Assembly: GCA_964604675.1 (NCBI GenBank)
Contig: CAZSAT010000092.1
Location: 1 to 27,648 of the forward strand
Origin: CAZSAT01 sp964604675
GTDB lineage: Bacteria; Myxococcota_A; UBA796; CAJQPC01
Direction of reading: 5' to 3'
DNA: 27,648 nucleotides
In this document: positions 1 to 9,819 of the stretch, one piece after another
How the letters are laid out: each line of letters begins with the position of its first letter
Numbering within the stretch: the first letter of the stretch is position 1
Program-made: the position numbers and the translations under genes
The notes under the pieces: model-generated
Databases searched by the model: none
What the model was told of the DNA's origin: nothing
What the model saw: only the letters and a program-made list of their open reading frames with translations

Positions 1-4
1 TTTG

Positions 5-18
5 GGGAAGCGCTTCCC
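5..18. repeat. 14-bp perfect palindrome beyond serS
   Basis: GGGAAGCGCTTCCC reads the same on both strands. It lies about 115 bases past the serS stop. Just after it (about 36-60) is a short run of four GAGCCC-type hexamers. It could be a protein-binding palindrome or half of a structure continuing outside the window. No T-run follows on either strand, so an intrinsic terminator is not supported. No gene could be supported in 1-133. Confidence 0.4.
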
Positions 19-133
19 TGGCGGTTGGTCAGCGGAGCCGAGCCCGAGCCCGAGCCCGAGCTCTTCGCTCGTCGGGGCCCCGATTCTCCTTCCGTTCGGC
101 CATCCTGGCCGTGCTGCCATCCCGCCTCCAAGA

Positions 134-1447
134 TCACGGGATGGTCGCGCGCTTGCCCAACGCCTCCTGCCCACCGAGGTACGGACGCAGCCGCTCGGGC
201 ACGAGGACCTCGTCGCCGTCTGCGTAGTTCTCCAGGATCGCGACCAGGGTGCGGCCCACCGCCAAGCCCGACCCGTTGATGCTGTGGCAGAAGCGCGGCT
301 TCTGCTTTCCGGGGCCCGACGGGCGGTAGCGGAGCCCCATGCGCCGCGCCTGGTAGTCGCCGTAGTTCGAGCAGCTCGAGATCTCGCGCCAGGCGTTCTG
401 ACCGGGCAGCCAGACCTCCAGGTCGTAGCAATGGGCCGCACCGAAGCCCACGTCGCCGCCGCAGAGGCGCAGCTTCTTGTAGGCCAGCCCGAGCGCCTGC
501 AGGCAGGCCTCGGCGTGCGACGTGAGCGCGTGGTGCGCTTCGTCGGCCTGCTCGGGGGTGGTGAGCTTGACCAGCTCCACCTTGTGGAACTGGTGCTGCC
601 GGATGAGCCCGCGGGTGTCCTTGCCGTAGCTGCCGGCTTCCGAGCGGAAGCACGGGGTGAAGGCGCAGTAGCTCAGCGGCAGCTGGTCCTCGCTCAGGAT
701 CTCCCCGCGGTGCAGGTTCGTGATCGGCACCTCGGCGGTGGGGATCAGGAAGGCGTCCTGGCCATTCAGCGGTGCGCTGAGCTTGAAGGCGTCGTCCTCG
801 AACTTCGGGAGCTGCCCGGTGCCTTCCATGGTGCTGCGCCACACCACGTACGGCACGACCACCTCCTCGTAGCCGTGCTCGCGGGCGAGGTCGCAGAAGA
901 AGCTGACCAGCGCCCGCTCCATGCGGGCCAGGTCGCCGCGGAGCACCGAGAAGCGCGCCCCCGACATCCGGGCCGCCGCCTCGGCATCGAGCCACCCGAG
1001 CCGCGTGGCGAGCTCGTCGTGCGGCTCGCCGTCCTCCCTCAAGGGACCGGGGACCCAGCGGTCCACCTCCAGGTTGTCGGCTTCTGTGGTGCCGGCAGGC
1101 ACGCGCTCGTCGAGCAGGTTGGGCAGGCCCATCATCAGCTCGTGCCGGGTGCCCTCCAGCTCCTTGAGCTCGGCCTCTCCGGCCTTCGCACCCTCCGCGG
1201 CTGCCGCCACCTGGGCCTTCAGCTCGTTGGCCTCGCCGCCGCGGCCTTCCTTGTAGAGCTTGCCGATCTGGGGCGACAGGCGGTTCCGCGTGGCGCGGGC
1301 CTCGTCGACCTCGAGGATGAGCTCCTTGCGCCGGGCGTCGAGCGCGACCAGGCGATCGACGGTGGGCAACAGGTCGCCGACGTTGCGCTTGGCGAGCATG
1401 GCGCGGACGAGGTCGGGGTCGTCGGCCAGCAGGCGGGGGTCGAGCAT
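134..1447 (-). CDS. serS: Serine--tRNA ligase (SerRS)
   Basis: Cytoplasmic class II aminoacyl-tRNA synthetase that charges tRNA-Ser (and tRNA-Sec) with serine. The 437-aa length fits the family (about 425-435). Residues 1-105 hold the N-terminal antiparallel coiled-coil tRNA-binding arm, rich in Arg, Glu and Ala. The serine pocket motif TAEVPITN is at about 237-244, class II motif 2 (FRSEAG...RGLIRQHQF) at about 267-287, and motif 3 (GSGLAVGRTLVAILENY) near the C-terminus. The ATG at 1447 is preceded by GGAGGAG at SD distance. It is the last gene of the leftward tmk-lipB-serS set, with 21 bases between the lipB stop and this start. All signature motifs are intact. Confidence 0.97.
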   Translation of the reverse strand: MLDPRLLADDPDLVRAMLAKRNVGDLLPTVDRLVALDARRKELILEVDEARATRNRLSPQIGKLYKEGRGGEANELKAQVAAAAEGAKAGEAELKELEGTRHELMMGLPNLLDERVPAGTTEADNLEVDRWVPGPLREDGEPHDELATRLGWLDAEAAARMSGARFSVLRGDLARMERALVSFFCDLAREHGYEEVVVPYVVWRSTMEGTGQLPKFEDDAFKLSAPLNGQDAFLIPTAEVPITNLHRGEILSEDQLPLSYCAFTPCFRSEAGSYGKDTRGLIRQHQFHKVELVKLTTPEQADEAHHALTSHAEACLQALGLAYKKLRLCGGDVGFGAAHCYDLEVWLPGQNAWREISSCSNYGDYQARRMGLRYRPSGPGKQKPRFCHSINGSGLAVGRTLVAILENYADGDEVLVPERLRPYLGGQEALGKRATIP

Positions 1448-1468
1448 GGCTCCTCCGGAGCGGCCCGC

Positions 1469-2095
1469 CTATCCCGCTGCCTCGTCCCACGGCAGGAGCG
1501 CGCGCAGGTGCTGCACGAGCAGGGGCTGCACCTCGTCGAGGGCGAGAGGCCGGTCGGCCTCGACCGCCAACGAGGTCATCACGCCGGCCTCGAAGCCGCA
1601 GGGGTGGATGCGCGAGAAGGCGCTCAGATCCGGCGACACGTTCAGCGCCAGCCCGTGCCAGGTGACCCAGCGGCGGCACGCGATGCCGATGGAGCAGACC
1701 TTCCGGCCGCGGATCCAGGCGCCGGTGTTCCGCGGGTCGCGCCCGGCGGGCAAGCCGAGGTCCACGCACGTGCGGATGGCGGCTTCTTCCAGCGCGTGCA
1801 GGTGGGCGTGCAGGTCCTGCTTGCCCTCGGGGAGCGCCACGATGGGGTAGGCGACGATCTGGCCGGGTCCGTGCCAGGTGACGTCGCCGCCGCGCTCGAC
1901 CTCGACCACCGGCCAGTCGCCGGGCAGCAGCACGTTCTGGCCGGCGCCGCGGGTGCGGCCCACGGTGATGACCGGCTCGTGCTCGCACACGAGCAGGGTG
2001 TCGGGGCCCGTGCCCGCGATGCGCGCGGCGAGCGCCGCCTTCTGCGCGGCGTAGGACGCGGCGTAGGTGGTGCGGCCGAGCTCGACGAGCTTCAC
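1469..2095 (-). CDS. lipB: Octanoyltransferase LipB
   Basis: Transfers the octanoyl group from octanoyl-ACP to lipoyl-dependent proteins, the first step of endogenous lipoate synthesis, in the cytoplasm. At 208 aa it matches the family length. Visible motifs are RGGDVTWHGPGQ at about 68-79, GRKVCSIGI with the conserved lysine K132, and HPCGFEAGVMTSL with the catalytic cysteine C166 (E. coli uses K135 and C169). The start chosen is the GTG at 2095, giving MKLVELGRTTY. It overlaps the tmk stop as GTGA, indicating translational coupling, and a GAGGTG SD lies inside the end of tmk. The same frame stays open far upstream, but that part overlaps tmk and is out-of-frame shadow. Confidence 0.95.
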   Translation of the reverse strand: MKLVELGRTTYAASYAAQKAALAARIAGTGPDTLLVCEHEPVITVGRTRGAGQNVLLPGDWPVVEVERGGDVTWHGPGQIVAYPIVALPEGKQDLHAHLHALEEAAIRTCVDLGLPAGRDPRNTGAWIRGRKVCSIGIACRRWVTWHGLALNVSPDLSAFSRIHPCGFEAGVMTSLAVEADRPLALDEVQPLLVQHLRALLPWDEAAG

Positions 2096-2688
2096 GACAC
2101 CTCGCGCACGGCCGCCATCACCCGCTGGTGCACCTGCTCGACCGTGCCGTGGCCGTCGATGCGGGCGATGGGGTGGCCGTGCTCGGCGAGCAGCGCCAGC
2201 GCCACCTCGTAGCGCGCGGCGATCTCGGTGAGCCGCTCGCGGGTCTCGAAGATGTCGCGGGTGCCGCCCGCCCGGGCGCGTGCCTCCACGCGGTCCGCGC
2301 AGATCGCCACCGGCAGGTCGACGAAGAGGGTGAGGTCCGGCGCCCGGAAGTCCCGGTTGAGCCGCCAGATCAGCTCCACCGGCGCGGTCAGGGACTGGTA
2401 GGCCAAGGAGCTGGCCACGTAGCGATCGCTGACCACGGTGCGCCCCTCGGCCACGGTCGGCGCGATCAGCCGGTCGAGGTGATCCCGCCGATCGGCGGCG
2501 AAGAGGTAGGGCAGCACCCGCTCGGACAGCGGGTTCTGTTGCGCGAGCGCCTCGCGGATCAGGCGGCCCGCGGGCCCGTCCGACGGCTCGAAGGTGGGCA
2601 CGCCGCCGATCGCCTGGACGAGCCGCTCCAGCTGGGTGGTGGTGCCCGCGCCGTCGAGGCCCTCGAGCACGAGGAAGGTGCCGCTCAT
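2092..2688 (-). CDS. tmk: Thymidylate kinase with altered P-loop (K to T)
   Basis: Phosphorylates dTMP to dTDP for DNA precursor synthesis. The 198-aa length and the order of motifs fit TMPK: P-loop region LEGLDGAGTTTQ at 8-19, the DR motif VVSDRYVASSLAYQS near the middle, then VDLPVAICADRVEAR leading into an arginine-rich lid. The odd point is residue 16: the Walker A lysine (GxxGxGKTT) is threonine here, encoded by three consecutive ACC codons, so it is not a one-base misread of AAG. Downstream motifs and length are intact, which argues against decay. It is the first gene of the leftward operon, and its stop overlaps the lipB start. The ATG at 2688 has GAGAGGG closely upstream. It is divergent from the lipoprotein at 2758, with 69 bases between the starts. 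Confidence 0.93.
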   Translation of the reverse strand: MSGTFLVLEGLDGAGTTTQLERLVQAIGGVPTFEPSDGPAGRLIREALAQQNPLSERVLPYLFAADRRDHLDRLIAPTVAEGRTVVSDRYVASSLAYQSLTAPVELIWRLNRDFRAPDLTLFVDLPVAICADRVEARARAGGTRDIFETRERLTEIAARYEVALALLAEHGHPIARIDGHGTVEQVHQRVMAAVREVS

Positions 2689-2757
2689 GCCCTCTCATAC
2701 CTCGTGCGCTTGACCCCGGTTCCCTCACGCGCGATGGTCGCGCCGTCTGGAGGCCCC

Positions 2758-5604
2758 ATGTCCCGCTTCACGTTGCCCGCGTCCCTGATCCTCGTCCTCG
2801 TCGGCTGCAAGGGCGACGAGCCCGAAGACACCGGCAACCCGCCGGCCGGGGACGACACCTCCCAGCCCGCCGACGACACCTCCCAGCCGGCCGACGACAC
2901 GGGCGAGCCCAGCGACGACCAGGACGGCGACGGCTACACCGACGACGACTGCGACGACAGCGACGCAAGCGTGAACCCCGGCGCCACCGAGGTGCTGGAC
3001 AACGCGATCGACGACGACTGCGACGGCACCACCGACGAGCGCGGGGTGGGCACCCTGGTCGCCGGCGATCTGCTCGTCACCGAGCTGATGAAGGACCCGG
3101 CCGCGGTCGAGGACAACTTCGGCGAGTGGTTCGAGATCCAGAACGCCACCGATGGCCTGGTGGACCTCGAGCACCTCACCTTCGCCAACGCCGACGAGAG
3201 CCTGCTCTTGAAGGTCTACGGCTCCACCCTGCTGGAGTCCGGCGCCTACTTCGTGTTCGCGGTGAACGAGAACAGCGACGAGAACGGCGGGGTCCCGGCC
3301 GACTACGACTACAGCTACGGCGGCTTCAACGTCGGAAACGCCGGCAGCATCGTGATCGACGCAGACGGCACCGAGATCGGCAGCGTGGACTACAGCGAGC
3401 TCACGGTCACCGAGGGGGTCTCGGTGGGCCTGGTGGACGGCGCCTGGTGCGACCAGCGCTCCACCTACGGCGACGGTGACCTGGGCACTCCGGGAGCGGC
3501 CAACGACGCCTGCGCCGACACCGTGGACGACGACGCCGACGGCTACACCCTCGACGTGGACTGCGACGACGCCGACGAGAGCGTGAACCCCGGCGCGGAG
3601 GAGGTCTGGTACGACGGGGTGGACCAGGACTGCGACGAGAACGACTCCGACCAGGACGAGGACGGCTACGACGGGCTCGAGGCCGGCGGCGAGGACTGCG
3701 ACGACACCGACGCGACGGCGAACCCGGGCGGCACGGAGGTCTGGTACGACGGCGTCGATCAGGACTGCGACGGCAACGACACGGACTTCGACGGCGACAG
3801 CTTCGAGGCCACCGAGGCCGGCGGCGACGACTGCGACGACACCGACGCGAGCGTGAACCCGGACGCCACCGAGGTCCACTACAACGGCATCGACGAGAAC
3901 TGCGCGAGCGACGAGTACGACGCCGACGGCGACGGCTTCGACCACGACAGCTACGGCGGCACCGACTGCGACGACGCCGACGCCTCGATCAGCCCGGCCG
4001 CCACCGAGGTCTGGTACGACGGCGTGGACGGCGACTGCGACGGCGCGAGCGACTACGACGCCGACGCCGACACCTTCGACAGCGACGCCTACGGCGGCGA
4101 CGACTGCGACGACGGCGACAGCGCGGTCAACCCCGACGCCGCCGACCTCGACACCGACGGCACCGACCAGGACTGCGACGGCGTGGACGGCGTGGAGGTC
4201 ACCGACGACGACGGCGACGGCTTCGACTCGAGCGAGGACTGCGACGACGGCGACGCGGCGGTGAACCCGGGGGCGACCGAGGTCTGGTACGACGGCACCG
4301 ACAGCGACTGCGACGGCCTGTCGGACTTCGACGCCGACGGCGACGGCTACGACAGCGACGGCTACCTGGGGGACGACTGCGACGACACCGACGCCGCGGT
4401 GAACCCTGGCGCGACCGACGACAGCGTGGACGGCACCGACCAGGACTGCGACGGCGAGGACGGCCCGCAGCCCGGCGAGTGGGACGCGAGCTACGAGGGG
4501 CAGATCGAGGTCACCGTGGACGCGGGCTTCGTGGGCACCGACACCTGCACGGGGGAGCTGCTGGTCGAGGTCGACGAGACGGGAACGCCGCACCTCTACG
4601 GCGTGGGCGACTGCGTGTTCCCGCCGACCGGCATCATCAACACCTACACCGGCACCGACACCTACGACGTGGAGCTCGACGGCACGGTCACCGACGCTTC
4701 AGGTGCGGGCACGCTCACCATGACCACCATCGGCGACACCTCGTGGTCGGGCACCTTCAGCGGCACGGACCCGTGGGTGCTGGACGGCAGCTTCTCGGGC
4801 TCCGGCAGCTTCTCCGGAGTGGGCTTCACCTACGACGGCTCCTTCTCGGTCGCCACTGCGTCCGGCGGCGGCGACACCGGCGACACCGGCGGGGCCGACA
4901 CCGGCGGCGCCGACACCGGTGGCCCCAGCTACACCTACGTCTACAGCGACATCGAGGCGATCTGGGCGGCGGACTGCACCTACTGCCACACGAGCGGTGG
5001 CAGCAGCGGCAACCTGGACCTGGACGCCGGCTACGCCAGCGTGGTCGACACGCCGTCCGACGACCTGCCGAGCATGGACCTCATCGAGCCCGGCGACACC
5101 AGCAACAGCTACCTCTGGCTCAAGATCCAGGGCACCCACTCCGCCGCCGGCGGCGCGGGCAGCACGATGCCGCTGGGCGGCTCGATGTCGGCGGCCAACC
5201 AGGCCATCCTGCAGACCTGGATCGAGGAGGGGGCGCCGGAGACCGCGAGCGGCGGTGACACCGGGTCGGCCTACACCTACAGCTTCGCCGACGACGTGCT
5301 GCCGGTCATCGCCGCGAACTGCACCGACTACGGCTGCCACAGCATCGTGGGCGGCACCAACGGCGGCTACGGCGAGAAGGTGGCCTACAGCGAGCTGGTC
5401 GACGTGCCCTCGAGCGACGTGCCGTCGATGGACCGGGTGGAGCCGGGCGACTCGGCCAACAGCTACTTCTTCCACAAGATCGCCGGCACCCACGGCTCGG
5501 TGGGCGGCGCGGGCGTGCAGATGCCGCTGGGCTACCCGGCGGTCAGCGCGGCGGACCAGCTCTTGATCCAGACCTGGATCGACGAGGGCGCCCCAGAGAA
5601 TTAG
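2758..5604 (+). CDS. MopE-repeat / lamin-tail / cytochrome c-like lipoprotein
   Basis: A 948-aa predicted lipoprotein: signal peptide with lipobox LVGC (C17), then an Asp/Thr-rich linker. Eight acidic MopE-type repeats follow the pattern DxDGDG...DCDD.D..VNPGATEVWYDGVDxDCDG: one at about 54-95 and seven at about 258-567. A lamin-tail domain (TELMKDP...FGEWFEIQN...) sits between them at about 104-252. After a beta-rich domain come two homologous C-terminal modules with haem-type motifs, CTYCH (C740, C743, H744) and CTDYGCH (C855, C860, H861). Each is followed by a MPLG methionine that could be the sixth ligand. The repeats resemble the Ca/Cu-binding MopE family, and the tail suggests covalent haem at the cell surface, but function is inferred. 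The ATG at 2758 has GGAGG four bases upstream; an ATG at 2734 lacks an SD. It converges on the next gene with stops overlapping by four bases. Confidence 0.88.
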   Translation: MSRFTLPASLILVLVGCKGDEPEDTGNPPAGDDTSQPADDTSQPADDTGEPSDDQDGDGYTDDDCDDSDASVNPGATEVLDNAIDDDCDGTTDERGVGTLVAGDLLVTELMKDPAAVEDNFGEWFEIQNATDGLVDLEHLTFANADESLLLKVYGSTLLESGAYFVFAVNENSDENGGVPADYDYSYGGFNVGNAGSIVIDADGTEIGSVDYSELTVTEGVSVGLVDGAWCDQRSTYGDGDLGTPGAANDACADTVDDDADGYTLDVDCDDADESVNPGAEEVWYDGVDQDCDENDSDQDEDGYDGLEAGGEDCDDTDATANPGGTEVWYDGVDQDCDGNDTDFDGDSFEATEAGGDDCDDTDASVNPDATEVHYNGIDENCASDEYDADGDGFDHDSYGGTDCDDADASISPAATEVWYDGVDGDCDGASDYDADADTFDSDAYGGDDCDDGDSAVNPDAADLDTDGTDQDCDGVDGVEVTDDDGDGFDSSEDCDDGDAAVNPGATEVWYDGTDSDCDGLSDFDADGDGYDSDGYLGDDCDDTDAAVNPGATDDSVDGTDQDCDGEDGPQPGEWDASYEGQIEVTVDAGFVGTDTCTGELLVEVDETGTPHLYGVGDCVFPPTGIINTYTGTDTYDVELDGTVTDASGAGTLTMTTIGDTSWSGTFSGTDPWVLDGSFSGSGSFSGVGFTYDGSFSVATASGGGDTGDTGGADTGGADTGGPSYTYVYSDIEAIWAADCTYCHTSGGSSGNLDLDAGYASVVDTPSDDLPSMDLIEPGDTSNSYLWLKIQGTHSAAGGAGSTMPLGGSMSAANQAILQTWIEEGAPETASGGDTGSAYTYSFADDVLPVIAANCTDYGCHSIVGGTNGGYGEKVAYSELVDVPSSDVPSMDRVEPGDSANSYFFHKIAGTHGSVGGAGVQMPLGYPAVSAADQLLIQTWIDEGAPEN

Positions 5605-6140
5605 CCACCGGCCTCCGAGGGCCAGCGCAAGAGCGAGGTCTCCGGCAGCGGCAGCACCACCGCCGGGCTCGCCTCGGCACCCTTGGTGGTGCGACCGGCC
5701 AGCCTCACCCGGAGCGCCGGCTTGCCGTCCACCTGCAGGAAGCTCCCCTTCAGCCAGCCGCTGTCGGTGCAGAGCTCCAGCACGGCGCCCTCGGTGAGCT
5801 CGCGGTCGAGCAAGCGACCCGCGTCCAGGTGCGCACCCTGCTCCGCGTCGCCGTGCCAGTCGCCCTGCTTCGCGTGGGCCGTGAGCCAGTAGACGAAGAT
5901 CTCGCGGTGGTGGGCGTCCCACCACACCAGCGCCGCGAGGGCATCGAAGGCGCCCACCTCCCAGGTGCCGCCCCAGTTCCAGAGCAGGAAGCGCACCGCG
6001 TGCCGCGCGGGGGGCTCGCACGTGGGCCCGGTGGCCCAGGCGTCCAGCACCTCCGGGTCCCAGGGGGCCACGCCGGGAGCGCCCCGCAGCGAGGGGAAGC
6101 GGCAGGCCCAGGCCTCGAACTGCTCGTGCCGTCGGCTCAC
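5601..6140 (-). CDS. Hypothetical protein, 179 aa
   Basis: I do not recognise a family. The product is soluble in appearance, with no signal peptide or membrane segment, and is rich in tryptophan (FLLWNWGGTWEVG, ALVWWDAHHREIFVYWL). The last third alternates charged and hydrophobic residues as in a beta-rich fold (VLELCTDSGWLKGSFLQVDG). The GTG at 6140 begins MSRRHEQFEAW. The gene is divergent from the histidine kinase, with only 26 bases between the two starts, so they probably share a control region. Its TAA overlaps the stop of the convergent lipoprotein gene. Codon use and third-position GC match the neighbours. Confidence 0.7.
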   Translation of the reverse strand: MSRRHEQFEAWACRFPSLRGAPGVAPWDPEVLDAWATGPTCEPPARHAVRFLLWNWGGTWEVGAFDALAALVWWDAHHREIFVYWLTAHAKQGDWHGDAEQGAHLDAGRLLDRELTEGAVLELCTDSGWLKGSFLQVDGKPALRVRLAGRTTKGAEASPAVVLPLPETSLLRWPSEAGG

Positions 6141-6166
6141 GTCGGGAGCGTACCAGGGAGTACGCT

Positions 6167-7933
<1,767 letters not shown>

Positions 7934-7953
7934 CCGGCCCCACGTGACCGGCC

Positions 7954-8421
7954 TCAGGTGAGCTGCCCGTCCATCGTGGCGGCGATCTTCGCGAGGTAGG
8001 TGGCCATCAAGCGGTTGGTGACGCCGGGGGCCGCCTTCTTCACCACCCGTTCCATCAGGCGCGGCACCGGGGTGTCGACCGTGAGCGTGCTCGTGAACCG
8101 GAGGTGGGTGCTCGGCCCGACCGCCTGGACGAGCCACGAGCCTTCCTCCTGCACGTTCCCGGCTCCGGGCACCGACTTCCAGGTGACGGTGCCGGCGACC
8201 GGATCGAAGGTGTACCGGGCGGTGTAGCCGGCGTCGAAGGAGTAGCCGGGCAGCTTGATGGCGCCCAGACGCCAGCGGAAGACCCCGCCGCCCAGGTCGT
8301 CGATGCCGCGCAGCCCGGGGAAGTGACCGGCGGAGCGCGGCACGTTGGCCACAAGGTCGAAGGCGCGCTCGACCGACCAGCCGACGTCCAGCACGCGCTG
8401 GGTGCGCGAGGAGAAGATCAT
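7954..8421 (-). CDS. SRPBCC / START-like ligand-binding protein
   Basis: A 155-aa protein that reads like the SRPBCC (polyketide cyclase/CoxG-like) helix-grip fold. An N-terminal beta strand leads to VERAFDLVANVPRSAGHFPGLRGIDDLGGGVFRWRL, followed by repeated strands (YSFDAGYTARYTFDP, GTVTWKSVPGAGN, THLRFTSTLTVDTPVP). A long C-terminal helix closes the pocket (MERVVKKAAPGVTNRLMATYLAKIAATM). No catalytic motif is evident; members usually bind small hydrophobic ligands. It converges on the kinase gene with a 20-base gap and is followed upstream by another leftward gene 23 bases away, so the two may be co-transcribed. The ATG at 8421 is used. Fold assignment is by pattern only. Confidence 0.72.
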   Translation of the reverse strand: MIFSSRTQRVLDVGWSVERAFDLVANVPRSAGHFPGLRGIDDLGGGVFRWRLGAIKLPGYSFDAGYTARYTFDPVAGTVTWKSVPGAGNVQEEGSWLVQAVGPSTHLRFTSTLTVDTPVPRLMERVVKKAAPGVTNRLMATYLAKIAATMDGQLT

Positions 8422-8444
8422 GGTGGGCTCCTAACCCCACGCGC

Positions 8445-9065
8445 TCAGGCGCCGGCGAGGCCGGGGAGCACGGCGGCCAGGGTGGACGAAGCGCGCGGGT
8501 AGCGGGCCAGGTCGGCCGTGAGCGCGCGCGCGGCCCGCTTGCTGCGGAGGCGCGGCAGGAGCTGGCAGAGCACCGCGTCGAGGTCTTCTTCGGCGATGGC
8601 TTCGAAGGCGGCGACCAGCTTGGCGTCGGGGTTGGTCTCGATGCAGCGAGCCCCCGCCTGCACGGCGGCGCTCACCCAACCCGACGCGAGGAGCGCGGCC
8701 GCCGGCTGCGGTCCGTAGACGCCCGCGGCGACGAGCGCTTCGACGTGGCCGGCGCGAGCGTGTGCGGAGCAGACGCCGCTGAAGAAGGACAGCTCGCGGG
8801 TCTCTTCGAGGTGGATGCGGCCCGCGGGCTTCTCCCACTTCTGGGACAGGGCGATCAGCCAGCCCGCGGCGGGGTGTTTCCGGCAGGCCACCCGCAGCAC
8901 GTACAGGGCGTCGTTCCGGCCCACGTCCAGGCAGATCCGGTCGTACACGGCGTGGGCGGGACCCTCGGAGAGGCGGGCCGCGATGCGCTCGGCCAGCTCG
9001 TCGAGCTGGTCGGGCAGCGTGAGGTCTGCCAGCAATCCTTCCGGCTTGGTGGCCATCTTGCCCAT
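8445..9065 (-). CDS. Hypothetical alpha-helical protein, 206 aa
   Basis: Family not recognised. The product is predicted almost wholly helical, Ala/Leu-rich and soluble. It has a possible Cys/His-bearing segment (SFFSGVCSAHARAGHVEALV) and a helical-repeat look in its second half. The frame is open further upstream to 9140. The ATG at 9065 was preferred because GAGGAAGGA lies at SD distance just upstream, while the extra 25 residues are Gly/Pro-rich and non-conserved in character. It lies between the SRPBCC gene (23 bases downstream) and a membrane-protein gene (56 bases upstream), all on the minus strand, so a three-gene transcript is possible. Confidence 0.65.
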   Translation of the reverse strand: MGKMATKPEGLLADLTLPDQLDELAERIAARLSEGPAHAVYDRICLDVGRNDALYVLRVACRKHPAAGWLIALSQKWEKPAGRIHLEETRELSFFSGVCSAHARAGHVEALVAAGVYGPQPAAALLASGWVSAAVQAGARCIETNPDAKLVAAFEAIAEEDLDAVLCQLLPRLRSKRAARALTADLARYPRASSTLAAVLPGLAGA

Positions 9066-9121
9066 CCTCGGTCCTTCCTCGGACCCGAATCCTACCGCAA
9101 ACCCGGATGGGGCGCAGGTCT

Positions 9122-9766
9122 CTAGAAGCCTCCCACCCACGCCAGCATGGTGAGGGCGGAGGTCAAGGACAGCAGAGCCGCGGCGAAGGCGGACCCCAGC
9201 GCGAAGGCCGCCTTTCGCGATCGCACGAAGGTGCCGAGCATCACGCCGAACAGTACGGACTCCAACACGTTCACCGCCACGAAGGCTGCGAGCGGGGCCG
9301 CGCCCATCTCGGCGAAGGGCATCAGCCAGGGCAGGGTGCTGTGCAACACCCCCCAGGTGAGCAGGCCGCCGGCCGTCGCGGCGAGCACGGGCTCGTGGCT
9401 GGCGCGCTTCACGTCGATGCGGGGTCGGAGGAGCGCGAGGCCCGCCAGGGTGCCGAGCACCACCAGCGCGAAGCCCCCGAAGTCGCCGATCAAGCGCGCG
9501 TTGTCGGCCAGCGGACTCCCAGCCGCCCAGGGCCTCAAGCCGAGCGCGGTGAGGGCCGTGGGCAGCGCCAGGTAGCAGAGCGCGAAGGTTGCGCTCATCC
9601 AGGCTGCAGCCGCGCGACGCAGCTCACGGGGTTGCGCCACGCCCGGGGTGTGTTCCTGCGCCACCGCGGCGCGCGCGCGCACAGCTTCCAGCGAGTCGAG
9701 GGTGGTGACGCCGGAGGTCTGGGCCTCCGCACGCCTGCGGCGCTGGCGGACATCGAGCTGGGCCAT
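9122..9766 (-). CDS. Small multi-pass membrane protein, 214 aa
   Basis: Residues 1-50 are a basic, Arg-rich cytoplasmic stretch. About five hydrophobic segments follow: around AAAAWMSATFALCYLALP, FGGFALVVLGTLAGLALL, LAATAGGLLTWGVLHSTLP, LAAFVAVNVLESVLFGVMLG and the extreme C-terminus. No family was recognised and no catalytic motif is visible. It is an inner-membrane protein of unknown role. The ATG at 9766 is divergent from the MscS gene, with about 53 bases between starts. The lone leftward position beside an envelope cluster hints at a membrane function, but this is only context. Confidence 0.65.
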   Translation of the reverse strand: MAQLDVRQRRRRAEAQTSGVTTLDSLEAVRARAAVAQEHTPGVAQPRELRRAAAAWMSATFALCYLALPTALTALGLRPWAAGSPLADNARLIGDFGGFALVVLGTLAGLALLRPRIDVKRASHEPVLAATAGGLLTWGVLHSTLPWLMPFAEMGAAPLAAFVAVNVLESVLFGVMLGTFVRSRKAAFALGSAFAAALLSLTSALTMLAWVGGF

Positions 9767-9819
9767 GCGATGGCGACACCCCGGGCCGGGCGCGGTATTC
9801 CGACCTCTCGGAGGTGATC

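Noticed and set aside
2..2212. A 736-codon open frame on the plus strand across serS, lipB and tmk
   Set aside because: It is antisense to three well-conserved genes; open frames on the opposite strand are common in GC-rich DNA, and its product is low-complexity with no motif.
3500..4470. Periodic acidic repeats as a CRISPR-like or DNA-level repeat array
   Set aside because: The periodicity is protein-coded (MopE units of about 40-45 residues), diverged in sequence and without constant repeat/spacer structure.
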